Source: Desulfosporosinus youngiae DSM 17734
GTDB taxonomy: Bacteria; Bacillota; Desulfitobacteriia; Desulfitobacteriales; Desulfitobacteriaceae
DNA: 64,000 nucleotides
Assembly (NCBI RefSeq): GCF_000244895.1
Contig: NZ_CM001441.1
Coordinates: forward strand, 2,066,226 to 2,130,225
Direction of reading: 5' to 3'
Shown here: piece by piece, positions 15,775 to 25,508 of the stretch
Layout of the letters: each line of letters begins with the position of its first letter
Position numbering within the stretch: the first letter of the stretch is position 1
The notes under the pieces: generated by a model
Database searches by the model: none
Seen by the model: the letters and a program-made list of their open reading frames with translations, nothing else
What the model was told of the DNA's origin: nothing
Program-made: the position numbers and the translations under genes

Positions 15775-17025
15775 TTGGGGAATGAAGCCATTGCAGGTGA
15801 TGTGCAAAGAAAAAAGTTGATCGGAAAGTTGGGCCTGCTGTTCCTGATGACGATGATCGGGTTAACTTTCTTCTCCAATACCATCAATAACTTTGCTCTG
15901 CCCAGGGTCCAAACGGTCCGGCCGGGGAGCGGGGCGTTAATAAAAGAAATATTCGGTGAAGGGACGGTGGAGGTCAAATCAACCCGGGAGGAATACGCAG
16001 CTGCCAATTTGCGGGTCAAGGAGGTCATGGTGGAGCAGGGGGACAGGGTCAGTAAAGGCCAGCCCATCCTGAGCTTGGACGTAGACAGCCTTAACCTGGA
16101 GGTAGAGACCCTTAGACTGGAGGCGGACATCCAACAGTCCAATTATCTGGATGAACAGGCCCGCTACCAGCAGCTGCAGCTTTCCCTGGTGGGGGCCTTG
16201 AAGGATCAGGAGCAAAAACAACGGGATTACAACAACCTGAAAGCGCTGTTTGAGAAGGGTGCTGAAACGGCAGTAAACCTGCAGAATGCTGAAAGGGACT
16301 TGGCGGAGGAGGAAAGCAACTGTCAGACTATCCGGCTTAATCTGGAAATACAAGCCAGAAAGGTGGAAAACCTGGCTAAACAGGTGGCCAACACGATCAG
16401 AAAGGCGGATGCCCTGGCCAAAGAGGCGGCCAACAAGGGCGTCTATACAGCGCCCGTGGACGGCCTGATCACAGAGCTGAATTTCCCCGCGGGGTCGATG
16501 ACCAATAACTCCCTGCCCCTGTATAAATTGGCCGATCTGGGGCAGGGGTTCCGGCTGATCGTGCCCATTGACAATGATGTGGTTGATTACGTCAAACCCG
16601 GAGATACGGTGAGTGTTAATATTCTCTCCCTGGGGGATAAAAGGACCGAGGGGAAAATTGACAAGATCGTGGAAAACAGCCGGCACAACGGGGATAAAAA
16701 GGATTTGTGGATCGACGTCTCTTTGGAAGGCCTGACCGGCGGCGAGAAGGGAGAAATATATTTAAGCAAAAAAACCAAGCCTTACGCTACCCTCATACCG
16801 AACAGCGCCGTTTATGACGACAGCAGCGGCTCCTATGTCTTCGTTCTGGAATCAAGAAAAGGGCCTTTAGGTGCGGAGAACTATTTGCAAAAGGTGGACG
16901 TCAATGTGGAAGACAGCGATAATAATAAGTCTGCGCTCACAGATATGGTGATGGGCGAAGTGGTGATGCAAAGCAATAAACCGCTGGAGGACGGGGACAG
17001 AGTTCTGAAGGAGGCGGCAAATTGA
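15775..17025 (+). CDS. HlyD/MacA-type membrane-fusion (adaptor) protein (operon 1)
   Basis: 416 residues, TTG start after AGGGAG. One N-terminal membrane anchor (about 19-38) is followed by an external barrel-sandwich (lipoyl-like) domain split by a long alpha-helical hairpin (~residues 105-220, heptad-rich, DEQARYQQLQLSLVGALKD), closing with YTAPVDGLITELNFPAG, a beta-barrel domain and a membrane-proximal domain. Such proteins normally bridge exporters such as MacB, RND or YknXYZ. It is abnormal to find one inside a CUT1 importer operon. It overlaps the next gene by 4 bp. Confidence 0.85.
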   Translation: MGNEAIAGDVQRKKLIGKLGLLFLMTMIGLTFFSNTINNFALPRVQTVRPGSGALIKEIFGEGTVEVKSTREEYAAANLRVKEVMVEQGDRVSKGQPILSLDVDSLNLEVETLRLEADIQQSNYLDEQARYQQLQLSLVGALKDQEQKQRDYNNLKALFEKGAETAVNLQNAERDLAEEESNCQTIRLNLEIQARKVENLAKQVANTIRKADALAKEAANKGVYTAPVDGLITELNFPAGSMTNNSLPLYKLADLGQGFRLIVPIDNDVVDYVKPGDTVSVNILSLGDKRTEGKIDKIVENSRHNGDKKDLWIDVSLEGLTGGEKGEIYLSKKTKPYATLIPNSAVYDDSSGSYVFVLESRKGPLGAENYLQKVDVNVEDSDNNKSALTDMVMGEVVMQSNKPLEDGDRVLKEAAN

Positions 17026-18434
17026 AACCGGCCCACTTGAAACCGGCTAAATCAGCCTATCCGGCCTATCTTGTTCTGGCCCTGGGCCTGTTGGTTTTAA
17101 CCTGGAGCACCCTCCTGGGGTCATCCCTGCCCGCTAAGTTGGCGGATCTGGGCGGCCTGCACAAAACCGATAAAATCACCGCCACCTGGCTGGGCAATTT
17201 CCATCAGCCGGAGGCTGCCTCTTTTACCCTGAAAGATATGAGGCAGCTAAGCCAATACAACCTCCGGGATTATGATCTGGCTTACGCCGTGGAGGCTTCA
17301 ACGTCTGCCGCCTATCAAAAGAACCAGAACCCAGCCCAAGTGCTGGGGGTGAATGACAGGTATGATCAATTCCAGCAAATAAACTTGAAAGCGGGCGGTT
17401 TTTTAACCGTCGAACAGGAAAACCAGCAGGTCGCCGTCATCGATGAGGACCTGGCGCAGGCTCTTTTTCAGAACCGCAATGTAGTGGGCCTGGAGATAGA
17501 ACTATATGGCCGGAAATTCAGAATAGTTGGGGTGGCCGGAGCTGACCATTCCCTGATTGGGACACTGACGGACAGGGGCTACGGCACAGTGTACATACCG
17601 GCGAAAATATTGTTGGAACTGGAAGCGGATTCCCGAATAACCTTCTTGGCAGTTGAAACCAAGGATGCCGGCACCACGGGCCGCAATACCGCTGTTTTGA
17701 CAACGGCCCTGACCTCTATCGGTCAGGACCCCGCCAACTACAAAATCATCGATTATAACCTGGCGGGCCTCCTGATGGAACAAGGGAACCTGCTCCGCAA
17801 TTTCCTGGCGGGGGCAGTAGCCATGGTGATGCTTTTCGCTTTGCTCAGGGGAAAAATAAGGGGCCTTGATCATTTCTGCCGCCAGAGACTCCGGGATAAC
17901 TATTGGCGGGAGATGATTAAGGAGGATGCCGTCAGGCTGATGCTTGATATGGCGGTAATCTTAGCGCTTGTTGCAGTGATGCTTTTAGTGTGGAAATTAA
18001 TCAGATTCAGCTTATATATTCCGCCGGAAAACATACCCGATGAACTGATTGATATTTCGTTTTGGGTTGACCTCATTCAAAGGGGGATTCAAACCAGGAT
18101 GCAAAGCGCCGGCGATGCAGCACCGCCGGGAGAAGTTCAATTGAATGTTCTTAATACCATCCGGAACTGGAACTTGTTTTTAAATATCTTTCTTGGTTGG
18201 CCGCTGTTCTGGCTGGGACTTTATCAGACCCGGCTGTTGGGGGAAAAACTGCTCAAAGTTGAAGTGTTCTGCAGCGTTTTCCTACTGGCCGCCTTAAGTC
18301 TGGGCACCGCCTTGCTGTGGATCATAAAAATGACTCCTGTCATCGGGACCGGGGAGGCGTTGCTGGTATTCAGCTCTGTATTTTTAACCGCACTGACAAA
18401 AATAGGGCAAATGATCAGAGGTCACACCTGCTGA
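17022..18434 (+). CDS. Membrane protein with MacB-periplasmic-core-like domain (operon 1)
   Basis: 470 residues, TTG start overlapping the adaptor gene. One N-terminal helix (about 17-36) is followed by a ~220-residue external domain with MacB-PCD-like features: VLGVNDRYDQFQQINLKAGGFL, QQVAVIDEDLAQALF, VGLEIELYGRKFRIVGVAG. About five further hydrophobic segments follow (roughly 264-282, 306-328, 386-402, 415-438, 440-460), with an extracytoplasmic loop between. Unlike MacB it has no ATPase domain, and its C-terminal helices are not a canonical FtsX domain. It is probably the partner of the preceding adaptor. Domain assignment is by pattern only. Confidence 0.65.
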   Translation: MKPAHLKPAKSAYPAYLVLALGLLVLTWSTLLGSSLPAKLADLGGLHKTDKITATWLGNFHQPEAASFTLKDMRQLSQYNLRDYDLAYAVEASTSAAYQKNQNPAQVLGVNDRYDQFQQINLKAGGFLTVEQENQQVAVIDEDLAQALFQNRNVVGLEIELYGRKFRIVGVAGADHSLIGTLTDRGYGTVYIPAKILLELEADSRITFLAVETKDAGTTGRNTAVLTTALTSIGQDPANYKIIDYNLAGLLMEQGNLLRNFLAGAVAMVMLFALLRGKIRGLDHFCRQRLRDNYWREMIKEDAVRLMLDMAVILALVAVMLLVWKLIRFSLYIPPENIPDELIDISFWVDLIQRGIQTRMQSAGDAAPPGEVQLNVLNTIRNWNLFLNIFLGWPLFWLGLYQTRLLGEKLLKVEVFCSVFLLAALSLGTALLWIIKMTPVIGTGEALLVFSSVFLTALTKIGQMIRGHTC

Positions 18435-18545
18435 AGTCTTGGTATTTCAAAAGAGGTCAGGGGACACACCTGCTAAAGCCTTAGTATTTCTTTGTAGAAA
18501 GGAATGTCCCCAATAATAAGAATGTCCCTAATTAGCAGGAATGTC
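18419..18545. repeat. Short direct and inverted repeats (GGGACACACC type)
   Basis: A ~30-bp unit (AGGTCACACCTGCTGAAGTC... at 18419 and GGGGACACACCTGCTAAAGC... at 18462) is repeated imperfectly. Three GAATGTCCC/GAATGTCTC motifs then follow at about 18500-18545 and can pair with GGGGACA. It resembles the REP-like or transposon-end debris common in clostridial intergenic regions. It separates the MacB-like gene from the ATPase gene. Confidence 0.6.
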
Positions 18546-18568
18546 TCAAACGAATAGGAGGGCAGCGG

Positions 18569-19684
18569 ATGGCGAGTTTACATCTGAAAAATCTAGCTAA
18601 GACCTACCCAGGCGGAGTTACGGCGGTCAGGGATTTCTCTCTGGAAATAAGGGATCAGGAATTCTTAATCCTGGTAGGTCCTTCCGGCTGTGGCAAAACA
18701 ACCGTATTGAGGATGATTGCCGGCCTGGAGGAAATTTCAGCCGGTGAATTATATATTGATGACCGGCTGGTTAATGGCATGGCTGCCAAAGACCGGGATA
18801 TCGCCATGGTTTTTCAAAATTATGCCCTTTATCCCCATCTGTCGGTCTATGACAACATGGCTTTCGGACTTAAGTTGAGAAAGCTGCCCAAGGCTGAAAT
18901 CAGGCAAAATGTCCAGGAAGCGGCCAGGATTCTGGGACTTGAAGATCTTCTCAAACGCAAACCCAAGGAACTTTCCGGCGGGCAAAGGCAAAGGGTGGCC
19001 CTGGGTCGGGCCATTGTCAGAAAAGCTAAGGTTTTCCTGATGGATGAGCCTCTGTCCAACCTGGATGCCCAGTTGAGAACCCAGATGAGAATAGAAATTG
19101 CCAGGCTCCATAAAGATCTGCAGACAACCTTTGTTTATGTAACCCATGATCAAACCGAAGCCATGACCATGGGTACCAGAATCGTGGTGATGAAGGATGG
19201 CCTGATCCAGCAAATCGACAGCCCGCAAGCCATCTATGACCACCCGGTCAATATGTTTGTGGCCGGTTTTCTCGGCAGCCCGGGGATGAACTTTCTGGAA
19301 GTTTTAATTATCGAGGAAAAGGGCTGTATTTTTGCCAAACTGGCCGACGCTCTGCTGCCTGTTCCCGCTGCCGGGGGACAAAGGTTAAAAGAGCAGGGGT
19401 ATCTGGATCGGAAAGTGGTCCTGGGGATTAGAGCGGAGCACCTCTGCGGCAGCGGAGATTTTTTGAATGGCCATCCCGGGTGTGCTTTGTGCGGGAGGCT
19501 GGAGTTCAGCGAATTGAGAGGGGCTGAAACTTACCATTACGTGAGGATAGCCGGCAGGGAGGTGGTTGTCAGGGTGAGTCCGGAGCTGCGCGCCGAAACA
19601 GGACAGGAAGTCAGGGTGGGTTTTAATATGGCCAAGGCCCATTTTTTCGATCAGGAAAGTGGGGTGAACGTCATTAGACAGTAG
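18569..19684 (+). CDS. MalK/UgpC-type ABC ATPase (operon 1)
   Basis: 371 residues, ATG after AGGAGGG. Walker A GPSGCGKTT, Q-loop VFQNYALYPHLSVYDN, signature LSGGQRQR, Walker B VFLMDEPLSNLDA and H-loop VTHDQTEAMT are all intact. The C-terminal ~125 residues form a TOBE-type regulatory domain as in MalK. It is the only ATPase in the operon, so it must drive the CUT1 permease pair. Whether it also serves the adaptor/MacB-like pair is open. The paralogue in operon 2 also starts MASL. Confidence 0.92.
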   Translation: MASLHLKNLAKTYPGGVTAVRDFSLEIRDQEFLILVGPSGCGKTTVLRMIAGLEEISAGELYIDDRLVNGMAAKDRDIAMVFQNYALYPHLSVYDNMAFGLKLRKLPKAEIRQNVQEAARILGLEDLLKRKPKELSGGQRQRVALGRAIVRKAKVFLMDEPLSNLDAQLRTQMRIEIARLHKDLQTTFVYVTHDQTEAMTMGTRIVVMKDGLIQQIDSPQAIYDHPVNMFVAGFLGSPGMNFLEVLIIEEKGCIFAKLADALLPVPAAGGQRLKEQGYLDRKVVLGIRAEHLCGSGDFLNGHPGCALCGRLEFSELRGAETYHYVRIAGREVVVRVSPELRAETGQEVRVGFNMAKAHFFDQESGVNVIRQ

Positions 19685-19757
19685 TTAAGTCAGAATATCT
19701 TTTAGGGTTTAAATCCCTACTGAATCCTTGTGACTATTCAGGGTCTTGGGGAATTCT

Positions 19758-20025
19758 GAACGGGGAAACCACAGATTACCCATGAAAAAAACGATAAGAG
19801 AAACCACAGATTAACACAGATTTCACAGATTAAGAAGGATGAAGTATAGAAAAATGGCGAAGATGGGAGTCAATGAAGAACGATAATTATCAATTATCTG
19901 AAAACCACAGGATTAAATCGGCCTTTTATCAACTTTGGCGAATATCAATTGCGTTACAAGCGATTTGTAGTTTAGAACTAAAAATGTATTTTTTAAATCT
20001 GTGTTAATCTGTGTAATCTGTGGTT
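19758..20025 (+). repeat. About 270-bp interspersed repeat, copy 1
   Basis: This segment is repeated in inverted orientation at 29241-29523. It contains several ACCACAGATTAACACAGATT-type motifs, at one end forward and at the other reverse-complemented (AATCTGTGTTAATCTGTG), giving it terminal inverted repeats. The ~150-bp core (TGGCGAAGATGGGAGTCAAT..., GGATTAAATCGGCCTTTTAT) is shared too. No intact ORF is present. It looks like a non-autonomous, MITE-like element. Confidence 0.85.
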
Positions 20026-20079
20026 GATTAACTGAGTACCTGAATAGTCACGAATACTTAAAGAAAAAGGGGTGCTTTG

Positions 20080-21456
20080 ATGAGAAAGAACAAATGCGGA
20101 GTTGTCCTAAGCCTGGCTCTGGTCCTCGGCCTGGGAGTATTAATCGCGGGTTGCGATACCCAGGCCGTCGGGGAAGCTAATAAATCTAATTCTCTGACCA
20201 TTGCGGTAGTGAGCAAAGACATGTACCTGGATGCGGCAGTGAAAAAGTTTGAGGAACTTCATCCCGGCGTCAGTGTGGAAGTAAAAGAATACACCTCCAG
20301 TACCTCGGAAAAAGGGGAAGGTGTCAGAGGGACGGAGCCCGGCGATATTGAAAAATATGTCACGACCATGAATACCCAGCTCATGTCCGGTCAGGGCAGC
20401 GATATCATTTTATTAAACAACCTGCCCTATCAGACCTATGGGGATAAGAATCTTTTAGTTGACTTGGACGGGCTGATGCAGGCGGATCAAAGCTTCGACA
20501 ACAGCAAATACTACCAAAATATTTTCCAGGCTTTAGAATATAAAGATAAACTCTATGGGCTGCCGGTTAATATCAGTATCGATATGATTGCCGCCGATAA
20601 AACTTTACTGGCTGATTCCCAGGCGCCAATCGACGATAGCAGCTGGGATTGGCAGGATTTTGTCAAGACGGCGGAAAAGGTCGTTAAAGACAAGCAAAAC
20701 GGGGGAACCCAGGAGATGTATGCCTTGGCCGGGATGGATGAAAAAAAACTGATTGCGACTCTGGTTAAAGAAAACTATGCCAGCTTAGTGGATCAGGAGA
20801 AGAAAACAGCCAATTTTACCGGCCGGGAATTTCTTGATTTACTGGATTTGAGTAAATATCTGCTTGACCACAAACTGGTTAATACGGATATCGACCAGAC
20901 CAACATGATGGATATGGCTTCCCGGGGTAACCTGGTTTTTAATTTCACTTCCCTTGGAGGGTTTTGGGACCTGCAAGTGGCCAAGGCGATTTTCAGCGAG
21001 GGTGTTCAGCTTTTAAAGCCTCCCGGAAACCTGTTTTTTTCCACGGACTCTATGTATGGGATCAGCAGTAAATCAGCCCATCAAGAACTGGCCTGGGAAT
21101 TTTTAAAATTTATGCTCTCTGATGAAATGATGACTCAGGGAGGAATGCCGGTTAATAAAAGTGTACTTCCCCAGATTGCCCGGAATTTCAGCCAGGCTAT
21201 CCAAAAAAATGGCGGGAAAATGAGAATTAAGGACGACGGAATTCCAGATCAAACGATAACACTGCAGCCCCCCACCCGGGAGGATGTGGATTATATGGAA
21301 AACCTGCTCAGTCAAGCGAAGGTCTATATCGGAACGGACCAGAAGATTCTTGCCATTGTTCAGGAGGAAACCGCGGCCTTCTTTACAGGACAGAAGACAG
21401 CGGAGGCGACTGCCCAATTGATTCAGGACAGGGTGAGCACATACTTAAATGAATAA
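20080..21456 (+). CDS. Extracellular solute-binding lipoprotein, family 1 (operon 1)
   Basis: 458 residues from the ATG at 20080 (GGGGTG upstream). The signal peptide ends in lipobox LIAGC, so the protein is anchored by Cys. The family-1 (MalE/UgpB-like) binding fold is visible: LTIAVVSKDMYLDAAVKKFEELHPG, SGQGSDIILLNNLPY, LYGLPVNI, MYGISSKSAHQELAWEFLKFM. The C-terminus FFTGQKTAEATAQLIQDRV matches the end of the operon 2 paralogue. It is last in the operon, 395 bp beyond the ATPase and behind the 270-bp repeat, so it may have its own promoter. The ligand is unknown. Confidence 0.88.
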   Translation: MRKNKCGVVLSLALVLGLGVLIAGCDTQAVGEANKSNSLTIAVVSKDMYLDAAVKKFEELHPGVSVEVKEYTSSTSEKGEGVRGTEPGDIEKYVTTMNTQLMSGQGSDIILLNNLPYQTYGDKNLLVDLDGLMQADQSFDNSKYYQNIFQALEYKDKLYGLPVNISIDMIAADKTLLADSQAPIDDSSWDWQDFVKTAEKVVKDKQNGGTQEMYALAGMDEKKLIATLVKENYASLVDQEKKTANFTGREFLDLLDLSKYLLDHKLVNTDIDQTNMMDMASRGNLVFNFTSLGGFWDLQVAKAIFSEGVQLLKPPGNLFFSTDSMYGISSKSAHQELAWEFLKFMLSDEMMTQGGMPVNKSVLPQIARNFSQAIQKNGGKMRIKDDGIPDQTITLQPPTREDVDYMENLLSQAKVYIGTDQKILAIVQEETAAFFTGQKTAEATAQLIQDRVSTYLNE

Positions 21457-21556
21457 GCGCAAAGGTTTTTTGGACTCCGCTGTTTATTGCTTACTGGAAC
21501 ACAAAAAGAAGGAACGCTCCGTGAATTCTCATGGTTGAGCGTTAATATTAAATACT

Positions 21557-21597
21557 AAAGCCGGTTTCTCTATTTAAATGAAGAGAAACCGGCTTTT
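21557..21597 (+). terminator. Intrinsic terminator of transporter operon 1
   Basis: AAAGCCGGTTTCTCT pairs with AGAGAAACCGGCTTT, followed by TTTT. A strong rho-independent terminator 100 bp after the binding-protein gene. Confidence 0.85.
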
Positions 21598-21639
21598 CGC
21601 TGTTCAGAATTTATCAAATTCTAAAAAGGATTTGAATAC

Positions 21640-21812
21640 AACAATCTAGAAATAACTGTAAGGCCAATGGTTTTCAAGCATACAAAGAAGTCTTTGCCAA
21701 GGAGAGCTGGATTTTAGGTTTTTCTGCATTTGCCATTGGGAAAAACGATGAGTTCAAGAATTATTATCCAACTGATCAAAGTATCAGTGTTATAAACAGT
21801 TGGTACCGGTGA
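21640..21812 (+). pseudogene. Unassigned open fragment
   Basis: One frame is open for about 57 codons (…GFQAYKEVFAKESWILGF…, ending in NSWYR and a stop) but has no start codon or ribosome binding site. It reads like the tail of a lost gene. I do not recognise the family. Confidence 0.3.
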
Positions 21813-21889
21813 TATTAGACATATTTCTATAATGGCGGAATGCTGTCTAAGCGAATGCTTTAAAAGCATGAAATTAATGGGGTGATTTA

Positions 21890-22297
21890 ATGTTGGTTGA
21901 TAATGGCCTATCGGGTTTAATGTTTAATGTAATGCCGGGGTTTATGATGATATTTTTTGTCCTGGTATCCGGCATTGTTATATTTGGAATAATGAAGGGA
22001 ATCGGACAATGGAAATACAACAACTCACAGCCGATATTAGATGTTACGGTCAAGGTTACAGGGAAGAGAACGAATACTACGGGCAGTTTTCACGGCGGAA
22101 CGGGAGAATCCGGGGCGCATCATAGTCATTCCAGTACGACCTATTATGTTACTTTTGAGGTTGAAAGCGGGGATCGCCTGGAATTTACGGTTAATGGCCG
22201 CGAATATGGGCTGATTGCCGATAATGACACGGGAATCCTTAGATTTCAAGGGACAAGGTTCTTAGGGTTTACCCGGAGCAAATCTTCCGCCTTATAG
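21890..22297 (+). CDS. DUF2500 family membrane protein
   Basis: 135 residues, ATG after TGGGGTG. One N-terminal membrane helix (about 14-36) is followed by a soluble DUF2500 domain: VTVKVTGKRTNTTGS, the His-rich HHSHSSTTYYVTFEV and GREYGLIADNDTGILRFQGTRFLGF. The family is common in Firmicutes and its function is unknown. It stands alone between the operon 1 terminator and a broken DinB-like gene. Confidence 0.8.
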   Translation: MLVDNGLSGLMFNVMPGFMMIFFVLVSGIVIFGIMKGIGQWKYNNSQPILDVTVKVTGKRTNTTGSFHGGTGESGAHHSHSSTTYYVTFEVESGDRLEFTVNGREYGLIADNDTGILRFQGTRFLGFTRSKSSAL

Positions 22298-22341
22298 CCT
22301 AAAAAGTATTGCAAAGAGTTGTCATTTGAGAAATTTGAACC

Positions 22342-22650
22342 ATGCCAGGGCAATTAGTAGAATTTAAAATTCAGTTTGAGAAGCAGCCTTTTGTGGTAGT
22401 GCCTTATAATCAAAACCATTGGGTAGCGATTCAGGATTATCAAGGCATGCCTCTGGATGAGATTATTTCTCTCTGGACGGTATTTAATAGACATCTCCTC
22501 AGAGGTATCGGCAGGATACCGGAAGAGAAACTGGGGTATGTGTGTGATATAGGTGATAATCAATTCTGTACTTTCTGGGAATTGATTCAGGATTACCTGA
22601 GGCACATGGAGCATCACTTGAAGCAGATCTTTGGCAGATCAGAATTTTAA
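22342..22650 (+). pseudogene. DinB-like protein, N-terminally truncated
   Basis: 102 residues resembling the C-terminal half of DinB/YfiT-like four-helix proteins (HWVAIQDYQGMPLDEIISLW, YLRHMEHHLKQIFG, with the metal-site histidine pattern of the last helix). Full-length relatives are about 165-175 residues, so the first ~70 are missing. No good ribosome binding site precedes the ATG. Probably a remnant; expression as a short protein cannot be excluded. Confidence 0.6.
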
Positions 22651-22934
22651 GAGAGAAGAAAGTTTTGCTGCGTTTTGATATTTATAGAAAGTGCCTAAAT
22701 CTTCAGGGGTATAAGTCAATCAAATGATGGGACTTGAGGATTGTCGGAACACATATGCCTGTGAAAATAATAAGAATGAAAAGATAAGGAAAATACTTCT
22801 ATGGAATACGTGAGAAACAAAGGATATGTTCTGAACCTATCTTGGCGGTTCGGGACCGGTCTATATTGTAAGGGTTGAATCCTCACCGGATGATACAACA
22901 GCAATTATATATTGGTATAATAAGGAAGGCGACA

Positions 22935-23792
22935 ATGGTTTATTTAAGTATTTTTACATTTCCGGATGCGGAGAGGGAAACTAGCTTTTTCATGGATTTA
23001 AAGAGAACTTGCTATGATGTGTTCTATCCATTCAGGGTTTTATCCAGGCACGGTTTTGAGAGAATTGATTTTGAGCCGGTGACGATTCTATATGGGGGAA
23101 ACGGTTCGGGAAAATCCACGGCCTTAAATGTGATTGCCGAAAAAACAGGTATACAGCGGGATTCCATTTACAATAAATCGAATTTCTATCCTGACTATAT
23201 TAAGCGGTGCGGGATGCACCTGGAGGCCGACATCCCTGAAAACAGCAGAATTATCACCAGTGATGATGTCTTTGACTATATATTAAATGTCCGAAATCTT
23301 AACGAAGGAATTGATCAGAAACGGGATAAACTGTTCGAAGAATATCTGGATGCCAAGTATTCACAGTTTCAGATGAAGTCTCTGGCCGATTATGAGCAGC
23401 TTAAAACAGTCAATTTGGCCAGAAGCAAATCTCAGTCCCGGTTTGTGAGAAAGAAATTGATGGCCAATGTGCGGGAGTACTCCAATGGGGAAAGTGCATT
23501 CCTTTACTTCACGGAGAAAATCGATGAAAAGGGTGTGTATATTTTGGATGAGCCTGAAAACAGCCTGGCTCCCAAACGGCAGATGGAATTAATGAAATTT
23601 ATTGAGGATGCCGCACGGTTTTGGAATTGCCAGTTTATTATCTCGACTCATTCTCCCTTTTTACTGGCCTTGCGGGGAGCCAAAATATATGATTTGGATG
23701 AGAATCCCGTAGATGTCAAGCGATGGACGAAATTGGATAATGTACGCACATACTATGAATTTTTCAAACGATATGAAAAAGACTTTATATAA
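22935..23792 (+). CDS. AAA-family ATPase (OLD/AAA_21-like)
   Basis: 285 residues from the ATG at 22935 (AAGGAAGG upstream). Walker A GGNGSGKST sits in ILYGGNGSGKSTALNVIAEK, the signature-like segment is REYSNGESAFLYF, Walker B is GVYILDEPENSLAPKRQ, and the sensor/switch is FIISTHSPFLLAL. It is an ABC-type ATPase of the kind found in OLD nucleases and abortive-infection systems but has no TOPRIM domain. Whether it has a partner is unclear; the next gene (28 bp on) is an EFR1-type redox protein, an unlikely functional pair. Confidence 0.8.
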   Translation: MVYLSIFTFPDAERETSFFMDLKRTCYDVFYPFRVLSRHGFERIDFEPVTILYGGNGSGKSTALNVIAEKTGIQRDSIYNKSNFYPDYIKRCGMHLEADIPENSRIITSDDVFDYILNVRNLNEGIDQKRDKLFEEYLDAKYSQFQMKSLADYEQLKTVNLARSKSQSRFVRKKLMANVREYSNGESAFLYFTEKIDEKGVYILDEPENSLAPKRQMELMKFIEDAARFWNCQFIISTHSPFLLALRGAKIYDLDENPVDVKRWTKLDNVRTYYEFFKRYEKDFI

Positions 23793-23819
23793 ATACTGGA
23801 TTGAGCCGGGTGGTGAAGT

Positions 23820-24911
23820 ATGGGGTATAGCTCATGTATTATATATTTCCTGACTGGGACAGGAAATTCTTATCGAGCGGCTACGTGGATGGCGGAAACA
23901 TTTAAAGACAAAGGGATCAACACTAAGCTGTTTCAGATTACAAAATGTTATGGGGAAGCTGATTATGGGGAAAATGGAAAGGACTTAGTGGGATTGGTTT
24001 ATCCAACCCATGGTTTCACAGCACCTTGGCAGGTGATTAGGCATACATTGCGTTTACCGCGGGGAAAGGGAAGGCCTGCTTTTGTGGTGGCGACAAGAGC
24101 AGGCACCAGAATTGCTTCTCTGTCCTTTCCGGGTTTGGAAGGTACGGCAGGTTACCTGGTCGCACTTCTGCTTATGCTGAAGGGTTACATAATCCGCGGA
24201 GTCATGGGGCTGGATATGCCGTCCAACTGGATGTCATTACACTGGGGTTTAAATCCTGCAAACTCCAGGTTTATTATTGAGAGGGCAAAGATCAAAACAG
24301 ATTTTTTTGTGGAACGTATTTGGGAAGGAAACAGAGTGTTCAGGGGAATTTTTTCCGTGTTTTTAGGTTTGCTTCTGAGCCCCTTTTCTTTAGCATATCT
24401 GGTTATCGGCCGGTTTTTCTTGGCAAAGTTGTTTTTTGCTTCTGAAAACTGTACCGGCTGCGGCATATGCGCTGAATCTTGTCCCCTTGAAGCCATCAAA
24501 ATGAGAGGAAGCAAAAAGCCTCGCCCTTATTGGACATTTTCTTGTGAAAGCTGTATGAGATGTATGGGCTATTGCCCTAATAAAGCAGTTGAAGCAAGTC
24601 ATTCACTGGCGGTTTTTTTCTATTTCCTTACGATGCTGCCGGTCTCATATTATGTTCTGAATGAATTGAACAAGCTTATGCCGGTAGGACAGGATCATTT
24701 TCTTTTAAATAGCCTGATTGATTATTGCGGCACACTGCTGATAATTTTTGCAGTCTATTTTTTGTTTTATTGGCTTATCAAGATTCCTCTGCTCAACAAG
24801 CTCTTTACCTACACAACCTTGACTCACTTATATCGCCGGTATCATGAGCCGGATACAAGGCTGAAGGATATTAAGGCAGAAAGGAAAAAGTATCAGGATC
24901 AAATCTTCTAG
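23820..24911 (+). CDS. EFR1-type flavodoxin/ferredoxin fusion membrane protein
   Basis: 363 residues. The N-terminal flavodoxin-like domain has the FMN phosphate loop TGTGNS and VYPTHGF. In the middle are two ferredoxin-type 4Fe-4S motifs, CTGCGICAESCP and CESCMRCMGYCP. Hydrophobic helices flank the cluster region (about 187-206) and follow it (about 262-282 and 300-322). The architecture fits EFR1-family flavodoxin-ferredoxin proteins, thought to move electrons at the membrane in anaerobes; the partner and acceptor are unknown. The start is ATG; a GGTGGTGAAG ribosome binding site precedes it. Confidence 0.8.
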   Translation: MGYSSCIIYFLTGTGNSYRAATWMAETFKDKGINTKLFQITKCYGEADYGENGKDLVGLVYPTHGFTAPWQVIRHTLRLPRGKGRPAFVVATRAGTRIASLSFPGLEGTAGYLVALLLMLKGYIIRGVMGLDMPSNWMSLHWGLNPANSRFIIERAKIKTDFFVERIWEGNRVFRGIFSVFLGLLLSPFSLAYLVIGRFFLAKLFFASENCTGCGICAESCPLEAIKMRGSKKPRPYWTFSCESCMRCMGYCPNKAVEASHSLAVFFYFLTMLPVSYYVLNELNKLMPVGQDHFLLNSLIDYCGTLLIIFAVYFLFYWLIKIPLLNKLFTYTTLTHLYRRYHEPDTRLKDIKAERKKYQDQIF

Positions 24912-24949
24912 GTTTGAAAGGAGTGAGTAAAACGGTAAAGGTAGCGATA

Positions 24950-25017
24950 AAAAGGACAATTATGTATATGTCGCTGAACTTGATGACCAAGTTGTTGGGT
25001 ATTTCTCAATTGCATAA
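24950..25017 (+). pseudogene. GNAT acetyltransferase fragment
   Basis: A short frame reading DNYVYVAELDDQVVGYFSIA then stop. This is the beta4 region of a GNAT N-acetyltransferase (V-A-E-x-D-x-x-V-V-G). Nothing else of the gene remains. Confidence 0.5.
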
Positions 25018-25072
25018 ACAAAAGTTTCCATAAGTATCGGAAAGCTATTAATAACTCTGTGAGAGGTTAATT

Positions 25073-25309
25073 ATGCAGCAGCCTATATTTTGGGATATTG
25101 CAGGTCCCATTTCATTATTTCTTTTGGGAATCAGCTTTATCCTGTCTATATTTTTTTTTATTAAAAAAAGAGTAAAGTTTATTATTTTATGTAGTATAGT
25201 TTCGCTAATAGTGGCGTTTATAACCTTATGGTCAATAGGTTATTATGTACTAATTTTAGCTATAGTTCAATTTGGGGCAGCCGTCTATCTGTCTGTAAAA
25301 ATAAATTGA
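25073..25309 (+). CDS. Small membrane protein, unknown
   Basis: 78 residues that are almost entirely hydrophobic, with about three membrane helices (13-33, 36-56, 58-75) split by KKRVK. GAGAGG lies 8 bp before the ATG. I do not recognise the family. It is flanked by decayed genes. Confidence 0.5.
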   Translation: MQQPIFWDIAGPISLFLLGISFILSIFFFIKKRVKFIILCSIVSLIVAFITLWSIGYYVLILAIVQFGAAVYLSVKIN

Positions 25310-25508
25310 AAGTAAAATCGTCGTCAGTAGCGTAGAGGAAAATTAATTTTATAAACTATGTCATACTTCGAATAGTTTGTTGTCTGAACGCAGATCAATT
25401 CTCGAATGGCATGATAGCTCAATTATTTTTTCCGGGTTTCAAGGAATCATTACTTGAGAGATGGGCATTAAATGCAATTTAGGGCATAATGAAATGAGGT
25501 GGTTTTCG